A stretch of DNA of 64,000 nucleotides, taken from the NCBI GenBank assembly GCA_016802295.1, contig JAESIW010000162.1, positions 731,739 through 795,738 of the forward strand. The letters are read 5' to 3'. This DNA comes from Brachionus rotundiformis. Its lineage: Eukaryota > Rotifera > Eurotatoria > Ploima > Brachionidae. Shown here one piece after another: positions 1-8,926 of the stretch. The translations under genes were made by a program, and so were the position numbers. Position 1 is the first letter of the stretch, and every line of letters begins with the position of its first letter. The notes beneath the pieces were generated by a model. That model was not told the origin of the DNA and did no database searches. It worked only from the letters and a program-made list of their open reading frames with translations.

Positions 1-2065
1 TCCATGATGGTTCTTTATCTGTTGAATTATTCTTTAAAAAAATTTATATGTTCAATATTAAGAGTTACTCTCCTTTGTTCATTAGATTACCAGCTCTATC
101 TTTCAAAGCTTATATCTTTTTTGCATATCTTTATTAAAAATCTATTGAACAATTTTACATTTATAATTTTTGACTATTAGAAAGAATAATTATTTAAAAG
201 TAAATTAATTAAAAAAGTTTAATAAGATATTTGGGCTATTAAAGTGTCATTTAGAACATAATTACGAGGTTTGAGTTTTACCATACCTCTCAAATTAGTT
301 TAATTAAAAACAAAAATCAGTCTTTAGCTAGCTTCCTGAGTGAAGAAAGGTGACTGGCTAAACTGAGAGGTCTGAATTGAGTTGTATATTATGTTTCTAA
401 TGTTCGAGCATCACATGGATATCGTTGCAATGAGATAAAGCAAAATATCTGGGAACCTCAGATGGTTGTTTCGTTCTTTTTAGATAATAAACACACATAT
501 TTGTAATCCTAAGTTGGTAATCCATTATAATGTGATGATCAGATTGGTACGATCAATAGAAATATGAATTCCATAACCATCCATACATGAAAACACCATT
601 GGTTATCAAATTCAAATAAAACTGAGATTTGGTTCTAAACATTTATTTAGTATTGTATCAATTAAATATCTTTAAATGATTGTTATTAAGTGGTGTCAAA
701 TATTTGGTCAAATTAGTTGATTACCGAAAAATATTAATATAAATTATATTTTTAATATGAGGCTTTAAATTAAATTTATTTTTTTGCACAGATTTTTAGT
801 AATTTATTTTAGTCTAAAGTTGGTTATGTTAACTGATCAAGTAGATAGGCTATGTACCTTTTTAATAAAACTTTTTAAACAAAAATAAAACCATGGTATT
901 AAATTTACCACAAAATATTAATGTATCTCAATTATAAGGAATGATTTATCTTTGTTTTTCCTGATGCAATAAAGACTTAATTCATTTATTAATGGAAAGA
1001 TTATAAAAGAGTATTTTTGTCTAAATTAAAAGCTTGGTATTTGGCTAGATTTCCAAGCTAAAATAACAGCTTATCAATCAATTATTGAGTAAGTAGAATG
1101 GTTTTAATATCCAACTTAATAATCCAAAAATAAGAGAGTATTAGAAACTATCATTAAGAAAATAGCAAAGTTAGAAAACGAGCCAGACTTTCGAACCAAA
1201 CCCAAATTGTCTTAGATTTTATACCAAATTTTCTAAATATTATTAATAAAATTTATTTATTCTCATTTTTTTTACAATTTTAAGTATTCATTCAGCATGA
1301 ATTTCAAATTAAATAATTAAATTAGTTTTTTTGTTGTAAGATGGTACTTTTCTTTGGCTTAAGTGAGAAAAAAACTAAGTCTAGAGCAAAAAAGAATAAA
1401 TTCTCGGTGCATATTTTATAAATAATTAAGCAAATACTATCTATAATCTGATTTAAAATTTCAATAAGTTAAGATCAGTCAAAACCTAGGTTGCCAAGGG
1501 TAGACGAGGCCAAGTGACGCTTAGATAAAAGTAGAGCTGTATACCTTTAAGTTTTTTTTTGTTTTGTTTGGAAAGCGTCATTGACACTAGAGTAAGCCAA
1601 ACTCACTAGTCCTGGCATACATTAGAACGCGTTTTGTCATAGCAAATCTAAATAAATGATCTCAATGGCTGGCAAATAATACCAAAATGTTTGCTTGGAT
1701 CAAAAAGCATGCTTCAAATTTCAAATCGGTCCAATCAACGCGCCGATATTTACCATTAGCATAAAATATTTGCCAACTTGAAGCTTTCCAAGCTCATGTA
1801 CTCGCATGTCAAAATATTCCACATCACATTACCATCCATCATCCTAACGCTTGAGGCTTCTACAGAGCGGAGTGCACGCTAGTTATTACATATCTAACTG
1901 CAGCCAAACAAGACTCTTTACACTAAACTATAAAAGAATATGAATTTATATCTTATTATTTGATTTAAATAAATTTTTTTTTAATTTAAAAAGAAAGAAA
2001 AATTAATTCAAAATAAAGCTTTATTTAATTTAATTAATTAAAATTTTTGTTTGGTGTTGTTTTAG
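1..2065. other. AT-rich region upstream of the ADP/ATP carrier
   Basis: I find no coding region here on either strand. A TATA-like box (TATAAAAG) lies at 1929-1936. A pyrimidine-rich stretch ending in AG comes immediately before the carrier ATG at 2066, which looks like the 3' end of a 5'-UTR intron. The GC content rises between about 1480 and 1900, so promoter and leader sequence probably lie there. The segment 300-560 is also a little GC-richer, but I could not assign it. Confidence 0.4.
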
Positions 2066-2998
2066 ATGAGCGCTTCAGCAGACAAAAAACCGAAGCTAGG
2101 CTTCGTCGAAAATTTCTTGCTCAGCGGCGCCGCTGCTGTCATCTCGAAGACAGCCGCTGCTCCAATCGAAAGAGTCAAGCTCTTGGTACAGAACCAAGGC
2201 GAAATGTTGAAACAGGGAAAAATAAGCGAGCCGTATAAAGGCGTTATGGATTGTACCATGAAAACCTTCAGATCCGAAGGCTTGTACTCGTTCTGGAGAG
2301 GAAATTTGGCCAACTGCATCCGATACTTTCCAACTCAAGCATTGAACTTTGCCTTCAAGGACAAAATCAAAGCAGCCTTCAAGGCAAGCAAGTCGGATCC
2401 GTACGTGGTCACTTTCGGAAAGAACATCGCTTCAGGTGGTGTCGCTGGCGCCCTCTCGTTGTGTTTTGTCTACTCACTAGACTACGCCAGAACCAGATTG
2501 GCCAACGACACCAAGTCGGCCAAGAAGGGCGGCGAGCGTCAATTCAACGGCTTGGTTGACGTGTACAGAAAGACCATGGCCACTGACGGTGTTGCTGGTT
2601 TGTACCGAGGTTTCGTCATCTCGTGCGTCGGCATCATCATCTACAGAGGCTGCTACTTCGGCTTCTACGACACCTTGAGACCAGTGTTGTTGGGCAAGGA
2701 CGCCAGCTTCTTGGCCTCGTTCGCCCTTGGCTACGCAGTCACCGTCGCTTCCGGCTTAGTCTCGTACCCAGTCGACACCATCAGAAGACGTATGATGATG
2801 ACCTCTGGTCAAGCCGAGAAGTACAATGGCTCATGGGACTGCTTTATCAAGATCATGAAGAAAGAAGGCTTCATGTCGCTGATGAAGGGAGCTGGAGCCA
2901 ACATCCTCAGAGGCATTGCTGGCGCTGGTGTCTTGTCTGGCTTTGACAAGCTGGTTCAATTGTACCTTGGTGTCAAAGTCGAGACCTCTGGTGGTTAA
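2066..2998 (+). CDS. ADP/ATP carrier (mitochondrial adenine nucleotide translocase)
   Basis: The 310-residue protein exchanges ADP and ATP across the inner mitochondrial membrane and belongs to the mitochondrial carrier family (SLC25), with three repeats of about 100 residues. The diagnostic RRRMMM signature is at residues 240-245. The carrier motifs PIERVK, SLDYARTR and PVDTIRRR mark the three repeats. The coding region has no intron and is much GC-richer than its surroundings, as expected of a highly expressed gene. The wording is odd for an animal: SLDYARTRLAND, KKGGERQFNGLVDVYRKT and KGAGANILRGIAGAGVLSG resemble plant, fungal and protist carriers, where animal ones normally read PLDFARTRLA and KGAWSNVLRGMGGAFVLV. 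The ATG at 2066 directly follows a likely splice acceptor. The family assignment is secure; the origin of this form is inference. Confidence 0.96.
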   Translation: MSASADKKPKLGFVENFLLSGAAAVISKTAAAPIERVKLLVQNQGEMLKQGKISEPYKGVMDCTMKTFRSEGLYSFWRGNLANCIRYFPTQALNFAFKDKIKAAFKASKSDPYVVTFGKNIASGGVAGALSLCFVYSLDYARTRLANDTKSAKKGGERQFNGLVDVYRKTMATDGVAGLYRGFVISCVGIIIYRGCYFGFYDTLRPVLLGKDASFLASFALGYAVTVASGLVSYPVDTIRRRMMMTSGQAEKYNGSWDCFIKIMKKEGFMSLMKGAGANILRGIAGAGVLSGFDKLVQLYLGVKVETSGG

Positions 2999-3853
2999 TT
3001 TACATGCAAATTTTTTAAAACCAAAAATTTTTTGCCTAATGATAAAGTAATCAATATTTTTAGCTAATTAAAATAAAAAAAAAGACAAAACACAAATTAA
3101 AATTTAAAAATTTTATCTTTTTTTTTTTTCTATTCTAAAATTTTATTTATGGTATTCGCCTTGGTTCAGGTTCACTATTTGTAATATTGTTATTTATTAT
3201 TTATATTGATATTATTAAAATATTAAAATACTTCAATGTTGTTTGTAGCTCTGGTAGGGTTAATTATTCGTTTTAAGCATTAAATTTTTTTTTTAAAAAA
3301 AAAAAAAACTCTAAGAATGTGATTTTGTTTTTTCTTCAAATAAAAATGTGACTTTAAAAAAATTTTTTTAAATTAATTTTTTGATAAATAACTTAATGAA
3401 CATTGACTGCCTGAGCCATTTTAAAGTTGAAAATAAGCTTATCTAGTTTAATTCGAGAGACTATCTATCTCAAAGACTTAGACAGATTAAATTATCAAGT
3501 AAAAAAGAGAAATGAACTCGTTGAATTTTAAAATTATATAATTAATTTGAAAATTTTTAATTAAACCATTAAAATCAATTTCAATTTCAAAATAAAGATA
3601 TAATTTACGATCAGTTTGCAAAAAATAAACAAATATAGTAAGCATAAAAACTGAAAATTTATGTGCATATTTTGCGCATTCTGGTTACTACTTTAGATAA
3701 AATTGTAAGCCATATTTCTAATATTTTATAGACTTTATAAAATATTAAAATTAAAATAATTAAATGATGTAAATTTTATTGATGCATCAAATAAATTGTC
3801 AAATATAAGATAAATGAGATTGATAATTGAAAATTTTAGGTGACAAAATTGGT
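2999..3853. other. Intergenic, AT-rich
   Basis: This is the 3' flank of the carrier and then low-complexity AT-rich DNA. The last ~90 bases, with TTGATGCATCAA-like sequence near 3779-3791, are the conserved 3' flank of the microprotein gene that follows on the minus strand. I see nothing else. Confidence 0.4.
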
Positions 3854-3976
3854 CTACCACAATCCATATGAAGTTAATGGTAAGCCAGTTGAGTATGGCA
3901 AAGTGGAGAATGGATATCCAGCATATGGATAAGTACCATAGTGGTTGTAAGCACCAAGTAATCCATAGTAAGCCAT
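3854..3976 (-). CDS. Tyr-rich 40-residue microprotein, copy P1
   Basis: A 40-codon ORF beginning MAYYGLLGAYNHYG and ending in YGLW before TAG. It has nine Tyr and no Cys, Lys, Asp or Glu, and no hydrophobic signal peptide. Eight further copies of exactly the same length occur in the window, with changes concentrated at a few positions, which argues for protein-level constraint. P1 carries F at position 23 and T at 35. Its promoter side is of type X, but the usual TATAAAAA is changed to TTTAAAAA at about 4037-4046, so expression may be weak. I do not recognise the family. The composition recalls short Tyr/Gly structural peptides such as cuticle or keratin-associated proteins, but that is only an analogy. 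Confidence 0.7.
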   Translation of the reverse strand: MAYYGLLGAYNHYGTYPYAGYPFSTLPYSTGLPLTSYGLW

Positions 3977-4384
3977 TTCAATTGATTTAATTTAATTTCA
4001 AATTTTCTTTAACTTAAAAAGTCGATTTTGCCAGCCCTTTTTAAACCAATAGACAAATATTTCTAGATAAATCGAGTCATCTCTAATATTTATTTATTTT
4101 TCATTAAAAAGTAAACATCAATTAATAAAACAATAGCTCGAATGAAATTAATTTAGGTGTTTATTTTTTAATGATGATTTGATTCTTAGTGTCTTTTAAT
4201 TATTGAAAAGATAAAATCAGAGAATAATTTTTATTTATTTTAAAAATTTTGACAAAAATCAAATCAAATAAACATTTTTTTGTGAGCTTCTTTGTTTCAG
4301 CTGAGTATAAATAGAAGAATGTGTTAAAACTTCAAATAATTTTATTTATTCCAAAGAAAATATTTAAAATATAAAACAATCAAG
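3977..4384. promoter_or_regulatory. Divergent promoter between P1 and P2
   Basis: This 408-bp segment separates two head-to-head microprotein starts. A TATAAATA box at 4306-4313 lies 72 bp before the P2 ATG. Toward P1 a degraded box (TTTAAAAA) sits at about 4037-4046. The same segment, with only scattered changes, separates the pairs at 19 kb, 36 kb and 45 kb. Confidence 0.65.
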
Positions 4385-4507
4385 ATGGCTTACTACGGAT
4401 TACTTGGTGCTTACAACCACTATGGTACTTATCGATATGCTGGATATTCATACTCCACTTTACCATACTCAACTGGCTTACCATTAACTTCATATGGATT
4501 GTGGTAG
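4385..4507 (+). CDS. Tyr-rich 40-residue microprotein, copy P2
   Basis: This copy has R at position 17 and S at 22, where the other copies apart from P3 have P. P3 in the opposite palindrome arm is identical to it, as expected from arm-to-arm conversion or recent duplication. The promoter is type Y (TATAAATA at 4306-4313, leader ending AATCAAG before ATG). Downstream, TTGATGCATCAATAAA provides a palindrome overlapping a poly(A) signal. A tRNA-Arg gene follows about 220 bp further on in the same orientation. Confidence 0.75.
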   Translation: MAYYGLLGAYNHYGTYRYAGYSYSTLPYSTGLPLTSYGLW

Positions 4508-4730
4508 ACCAATTTTGTCACCTAAAATTTTCAATTAATCTCATCTATCTTATTTTTTGATGCATCAATAAAATTTACATCATTTAATTATTTTAATTTT
4601 AATATTTTATAAAGGCCATAAAATATTAGAAATTTATTCATTTCGTTATTTATCTTAATTTATTAGGAAATGTTGAAACAATAATTAAAATATATTTACA
4701 AATTTCTGAAAGTAAAAAATTAGAATTGAA

Positions 4731-4803
4731 GCCCCCATAGCGCAGTGGATAGCGCGATGGACTTCTAATCCATAGGTCGAGGGTTCGATCCCCTCTGGGG
4801 GTG
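4731..4803 (+). tRNA. tRNA-Arg (UCU), copy 1
   Basis: A 73-nt cloverleaf: acceptor GCCCCCA paired with TGGGGGT plus discriminator G, D arm GCGC/GCGC, anticodon arm ATGGA-CTTCTAA-TCCAT with anticodon TCT, and T arm GAGGG-TTCGATC-CCCTC. It has no intron. A T-run just downstream can stop RNA polymerase III. The eight copies in the window appear identical. Confidence 0.95.
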
Positions 4804-5258
4804 ACTTTTTCTTTATTCCTTCATCTTTATTCTGAATAATTTTAAAGTCAAGGTGTATGTTTAATTACAAGCCAAACTTAAATGACAAAACTCGTGGTAA
4901 AAAATTTCCAACTGCGAATTAAAATTCTATAAATACATTGTTTTTTTTAAAAATTAAATTATTAAGATAATAAATATCATTTCATTACTTAATGTTATTT
5001 GTTATGGTTTTCTAATATGGTTAGAAAAATAAATATTTATTCTAAAACTTTATTAAATTTGTTCTCTTAAATTTCAAATATTTTCTTTATTTTTCAGGAA
5101 TAATTGCCCAATTTCTTATTTCCAAATAAATTTTACAATTTGATCATATTCTTTTGAATCAGATATTTCATAAATTATTTTGAAAATATTGGCTTAATTC
5201 AATTTCTATTTAATAGTCAAAACTTTATGATTAAATATTAATTAGCAATAATTTTTAT

Positions 5259-5735
5259 CTTAATAATAATAATAATAATATTATAAGTTACAGCACGCTA
5301 GCAAGCTAGACTTGCGAAGATGAGAAACAGTAGGATCCCATCTATGGTAACTGTGGTTTGTACACTATGTTCAGAGCACAGTCACTACCAGCTCTATCTC
5401 ATCTCTCTACAGATTGATTATTCCTTAGGTCACCATTCCCTTCGAATCGATTTTCCCGAGCCTCAGGAATTCATCCATGGTAGGTTTCTCCTTTCGTCTG
5501 TACTTATCTAGTCTGTTCTTGAATAGGTTGACGGATATGGATTGTACGATATCTTGGGGTAAATCGTTCTATGGCATAGTCACTCTATAAGTGAAAAATT
5601 GCTCTCTCAGTTGGCTGTTGGCTGGGACTGGTCGGACAAAGCTGTGCTGGTTGGAGCTTCTTTTTGTTCGACCGTTGACTTTGATAGACGGGGCTATGTG
5701 CCAGTTTAAAATGTTAGTGCCTGTGTAACATTTAT
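5259..5735 (-). mobile_element. 5'-truncated LINE, 3' tail of reverse transcriptase ORF
   Basis: On the minus strand, about 5650 down to 5460, the reading frame gives FVRPVPANSQLREQFFTYRV, then P-stop-NDLP, then VNLFKNRLDKY. This is the typical C-terminal tail of a non-LTR retrotransposon polymerase (normally ...WNxLP...FKNRLDKY); the Trp of WN is now a stop. A (TAA)n tract at 5261-5280 is its 3' microsatellite tail. The opposite palindrome arm has the uninterrupted sequence near 7530, so insertion happened after the palindrome formed. Confidence 0.75.
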
Positions 5736-5850
5736 AGAATTGAATTCAATATACAATAAATAAATTAATATGCTCTTCTTATCTTATCATATTCTATATT
5801 TTTAAGATTTTCGACAATTTTTCTCTGCTGTAAAATATACATTTTTTAAG

Positions 5851-6378
5851 TTCTTTTTTTTTTTTGATTGTAATTTTAAACTATGTAAATTCTAAAACAA
5901 TTGCCCAATTTCTTATTTCCAAATAAATTTCACAATTTGATCATATTCTTTTGAATCAGATATTTAGAATCCTATAAATCTGGGTTATAAAATAAATTTA
6001 AAATACAAAACTAAACGAATGATATATTTCTTAAAAATTATTTAATTTTGATTATTATATGAATTTTAAATTTAAAATAATATAATCAAATAAAATTGTT
6101 ATGACCGAGATTAGGGATTTAACTAAATAAAGAGCAATTTGGCGTGACAAATCTTTAATTACTTCTTGTTGCCATGAATAATATCTCTCAAAAATATTAC
6201 AAGTTATTTTATAATAAGAAAACATGTGAGAATATGACAGTGAACTTCAGGTCTACAGACTAGAAGAAATCAGTCGGCCCTAAGATTTGAGCCGTCTAGC
6301 TGATCCGCTAACAGGTTGACCGCTTAAGTGGACACGGTCATGGTTTTTAAAGAACTATTATTCATCATAATTATTTAT
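5851..6378. other. Palindrome spacer, left part
   Basis: AT-rich, with a repeat of the arm segment at about 5898-5968. A notably GC-richer block at about 6236-6350 contains short self-complementary runs such as GTCTACAGAC and GACCG...CGGTC. It lies downstream of the Ly6 gene and could be part of its 3' UTR or a small RNA. I could not identify it. Confidence 0.3.
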
Positions 6379-6843
6379 TTAAAAGAAAAAACAATTAAAA
6401 AATGATATAAATAAAATTATCCATAATTTGAATTCACTTCTACTAGTTAGGGATGAATTGCATAAATCACTCTGACAGCAGTCAAACTTAATTGAAATCC
6501 CTAAGGCCTCATGAGTTCCGCTCAGACAGCTTGAATGACAAAATCGGTCTATTGAATATCTTCCTTTATTTGTACTGACAGTCTTCTTAATTAGAAGGGC
6601 ATTTAAAAAAATTTAATAAATCAGCCTTACTAACCAAACAGTAGGTACAATCTGAAATTGTTGCATTGGTCTCTTTATAATTACACCCATTGCAATTGAA
6701 GCACTTTGTACCATCAGAGTTCCAGATTAAGCCTTGAAAAGATAAACAACTTAATCATTTAAGAATATTTTTTTATTAAAAGCAGTCCCAGTACCAAAAA
6801 AAATAATGCAATTAGTCAATAGAATAGTTTTTTTATTCTTCAT
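6379..6843 (-). CDS. Ly6/uPAR (three-finger) domain protein, probably GPI-anchored
   Basis: Three exons, 6843-6795, 6732-6631 and 6563-6379, join in frame to 336 nt (111 residues). Splice sites are GT/AG with phases matching at both joins. The product has a hydrophobic signal peptide (MKNKKTILLTNCIIFFG...), then ten Cys starting CFNCNGC and ending CCQSDLCNSS, the diagnostic CCxxDxCN close of the LU domain. It finishes with a hydrophobic tail (LWIILFISFFNCFFF) fitting a GPI-attachment signal. Such proteins act outside the cell as receptors, channel modulators or adhesion factors; the ligand is unknown. The exons are too short to stand out as ORFs. It lies in the spacer of the palindrome, between the LINE-bearing arm and a U3 relic. 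Confidence 0.82.
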
Positions 6844-7187
6844 TTATTTAAAAGTGTTGAATTTTTTTTCTAAATTCGTTTTTTAAATTAGGAATCAGCA
6901 AATTAAATTATCAAAATAATTTCAAAATTGGAAAATTGAGAAAAAATTTGGCAAATATTTATGGTTACAGGACATATTTTAGAAATATCTTATTACAGAC
7001 CTAAGAGACATTTATTCTAAAACTCTAATATTTATAAACTGATTTAAAAGAAAAAAATTAATAAACACGATTTAAGTACTATAAAAAGCTGAAAAAAAAG
7101 CTCTTTGACAAACAGAAAATCACATTTTAATTTATATTTAATAATTTTTTTAATTAATAATTAAATATGCTCACAAATATATCGCTT

Positions 7188-7275
7188 TTTTAGAAAAAAT
7201 TAGCAAAAGTACTTGGAGTTTGTGTTTAGATAATAAAATAAAATTAAATTAGGTATCATTTCCATAGTTTAAAAT
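7188..7275 (+). pseudogene. U3 snoRNA relic (promoter plus 5' end)
   Basis: The segment matches the promoter-proximal block of the intact U3 genes (GGAGTTTGTGTTTAGATAAT against GAGTTTGTGTTTAGATGAT) and then GGTATCATTTCCATAGT against the U3 box A region GGGATCATTTCTATAGT. The rest of the RNA is missing. Its order and strand relative to the tRNA (-) and P3 (-) are the same as in cassettes B and C, so this is the remnant of a fourth cassette. Confidence 0.6.
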
Positions 7276-7985
7276 TACAATAAACAATCCAAATAAGAAC
7301 TTAAAAAATGTTCCAAATACATCATTATGCGGTTTTTTATTTTTAAAATCATTTTGATTAATATAAAAAATATATCAAAAAAAAACCCATTATAAAATCT
7401 TATTCAAAAATTAATTAAAATTGCTTTTTACATATTTTACGGCTGAGGAAAAATGTCGAAAATCTTAAAAATATAGAATATGATAAGATAAGAAGAGAAT
7501 ATTAATTTATTTATTGTATATTGAATCAAAGTAAAAATTATTGCTAATTAATATTTAATCATAAAGTTTTGACTATTAAATAGAAATTGAATTAAGCCAA
7601 TATTTTCAAAATAATTTATGAAATATCTGATTCAAAAGAATATGATCAAATTGTAAAATTTATTTGGAAATAAGAAATTGGGCAATTATTCCTGAAAAAT
7701 AAAGAAAATATTTGAAATTTAAGAGAACAAATTTAATAAAGTTTTAGAATAAATATTTATTTTTCTAACCATATTAGAAAACCATAACAAATAACATTAA
7801 GTAATGAAATGATATTTATTATCTTAATAATTTAATTTTTAAAAAAAACAATGTATTTATAGAATTTTAATTCGCAGTTGGAAATTTTTTACCACGAGTT
7901 TTGTCATTTAAGTTTGGCTTGTAATTAAACATACACCTTGACTTTAAAATTATTCAGAATAAAGATGAAGGAATAAAGAAAAAGT

Positions 7986-8058
7986 CACCCCCAGAGGGGA
8001 TCGAACCCTCGACCTATGGATTAGAAGTCCATCGCGCTATCCACTGCGCTATGGGGGC
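7986..8058 (-). tRNA. tRNA-Arg (UCU), copy 2
   Basis: Mirror copy of the tRNA at 4731 in the other palindrome arm. The full 73-nt cloverleaf is present with anticodon TCT, and a T-rich stretch follows on the minus strand. Confidence 0.95.
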
Positions 8059-8281
8059 TTCAATTCTAATTTTTTACTTTCAGAAATTTGTAAATATATT
8101 TTAATTATTGTTTCAACATTTCCTAATAAATTAAGATAAATAACGAAATGAATAAATTTCTAATATTTTATGGCCTTTATAAAATATTAAAATTAAAATA
8201 ATTAAATGATGTAAATTTTATTGATGCATCAAAAAATAAGATAGATGAGATTAATTGAAAATTTTAGGTGACAAAATTGGT

Positions 8282-8404
8282 CTACCACAATCCATATGAA
8301 GTTAATGGTAAGCCAGTTGAGTATGGTAAAGTGGAGTATGAATATCCAGCATATCGATAAGTACCATAGTGGTTGTAAGCACCAAGTAATCCGTAGTAAG
8401 CCAT
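8282..8404 (-). CDS. Tyr-rich 40-residue microprotein, copy P3
   Basis: Identical in protein to P2 (R17, S22). Type Y promoter with a reversed TATAAATA at 8476-8483. Unlike the other copies it has no intact divergent partner. The downstream flank has the conserved TTGATGCATCAA followed by tRNA copy 2. Confidence 0.72.
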   Translation of the reverse strand: MAYYGLLGAYNHYGTYRYAGYSYSTLPYSTGLPLTSYGLW

Positions 8405-8775
8405 CTTGATTGTTTTATATTTTAAATATTTTCTTTGGAATAAATAAAATTATTTGAAGTTTTAACACATTCTTCTATTTATACTCAGCTGAAACAAAGA
8501 AGCTCACAAAAAAATGTTTATTTGATTTGATTTTTGTCAAAATTTTTAAAATAAATAAAAATTATTCTCTGATTTTATCTTTTCAATAATTAAAAGACAC
8601 TAAGAATCAAATCATCATTAAAAAATAAACACCTAAATTAATTTCATTCGAGCTATTGTTTTATCAATTGATGTTTACTTCTTAATAAAAAATAAATAAA
8701 TATTAGAATCAAATTTTTTTAAAATGATATCTTTTGGCCATATTTTTTGCTCAAAGAAGATCTGAAAAGATAATA

Positions 8776-8860
8776 GATAAATTTTATTAATGAACCAAAA
8801 ATGAGATAAGTTATGAGATGAGTTTAACATTTTTGGTAACAGAATGGGTTTACCGCCAGC
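8776..8860 (-). pseudogene. Relic 3' end of another microprotein gene
   Basis: TAAATTTTATTAATGAACCA and GGTAACAGAATGGGTTTACC correspond, with many changes, to the conserved 3' flank and stop region of the microprotein genes. The coding part is absent. It appears to be an eroded extra copy beside P3. Confidence 0.4.
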
Positions 8861-8926
8861 AAAATATTATAAAAAATAGTTTTTTTTTTTTTCAAATAAT
8901 TTATTTAATTATTAATCAAAATGGAT

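Larger units (their letters stand above)
4081..5850. repeat. Left arm of large palindrome
   Basis: The sequence matches the reverse complement of 7425-8705, and positions pair as roughly x with 12789 minus x up to the LINE insertion. The arm holds microprotein P2, a tRNA-Arg gene and their flanks. It is longer than the right arm because a LINE 3' fragment (about 5259-5735) is inserted in it. The inner end breaks down near 5820-5850. A further partial direct copy of its 5103-5170 segment occurs at about 5898-5968. Confidence 0.85.
7425..8705. repeat. Right arm of large palindrome
   Basis: Reverse complement of 4081-5850 without the LINE insertion. It includes the second tRNA-Arg copy and microprotein P3. 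Similarity ends abruptly near 8703, inside what should be the divergent promoter, so the type X partner of P3 is lost. Confidence 0.85.

Noticed and set aside
5320..5511. 63-codon plus-strand frame in the left palindrome arm
   Set aside because: It is antisense to the LINE tail, which gives a recognisable polymerase C terminus.
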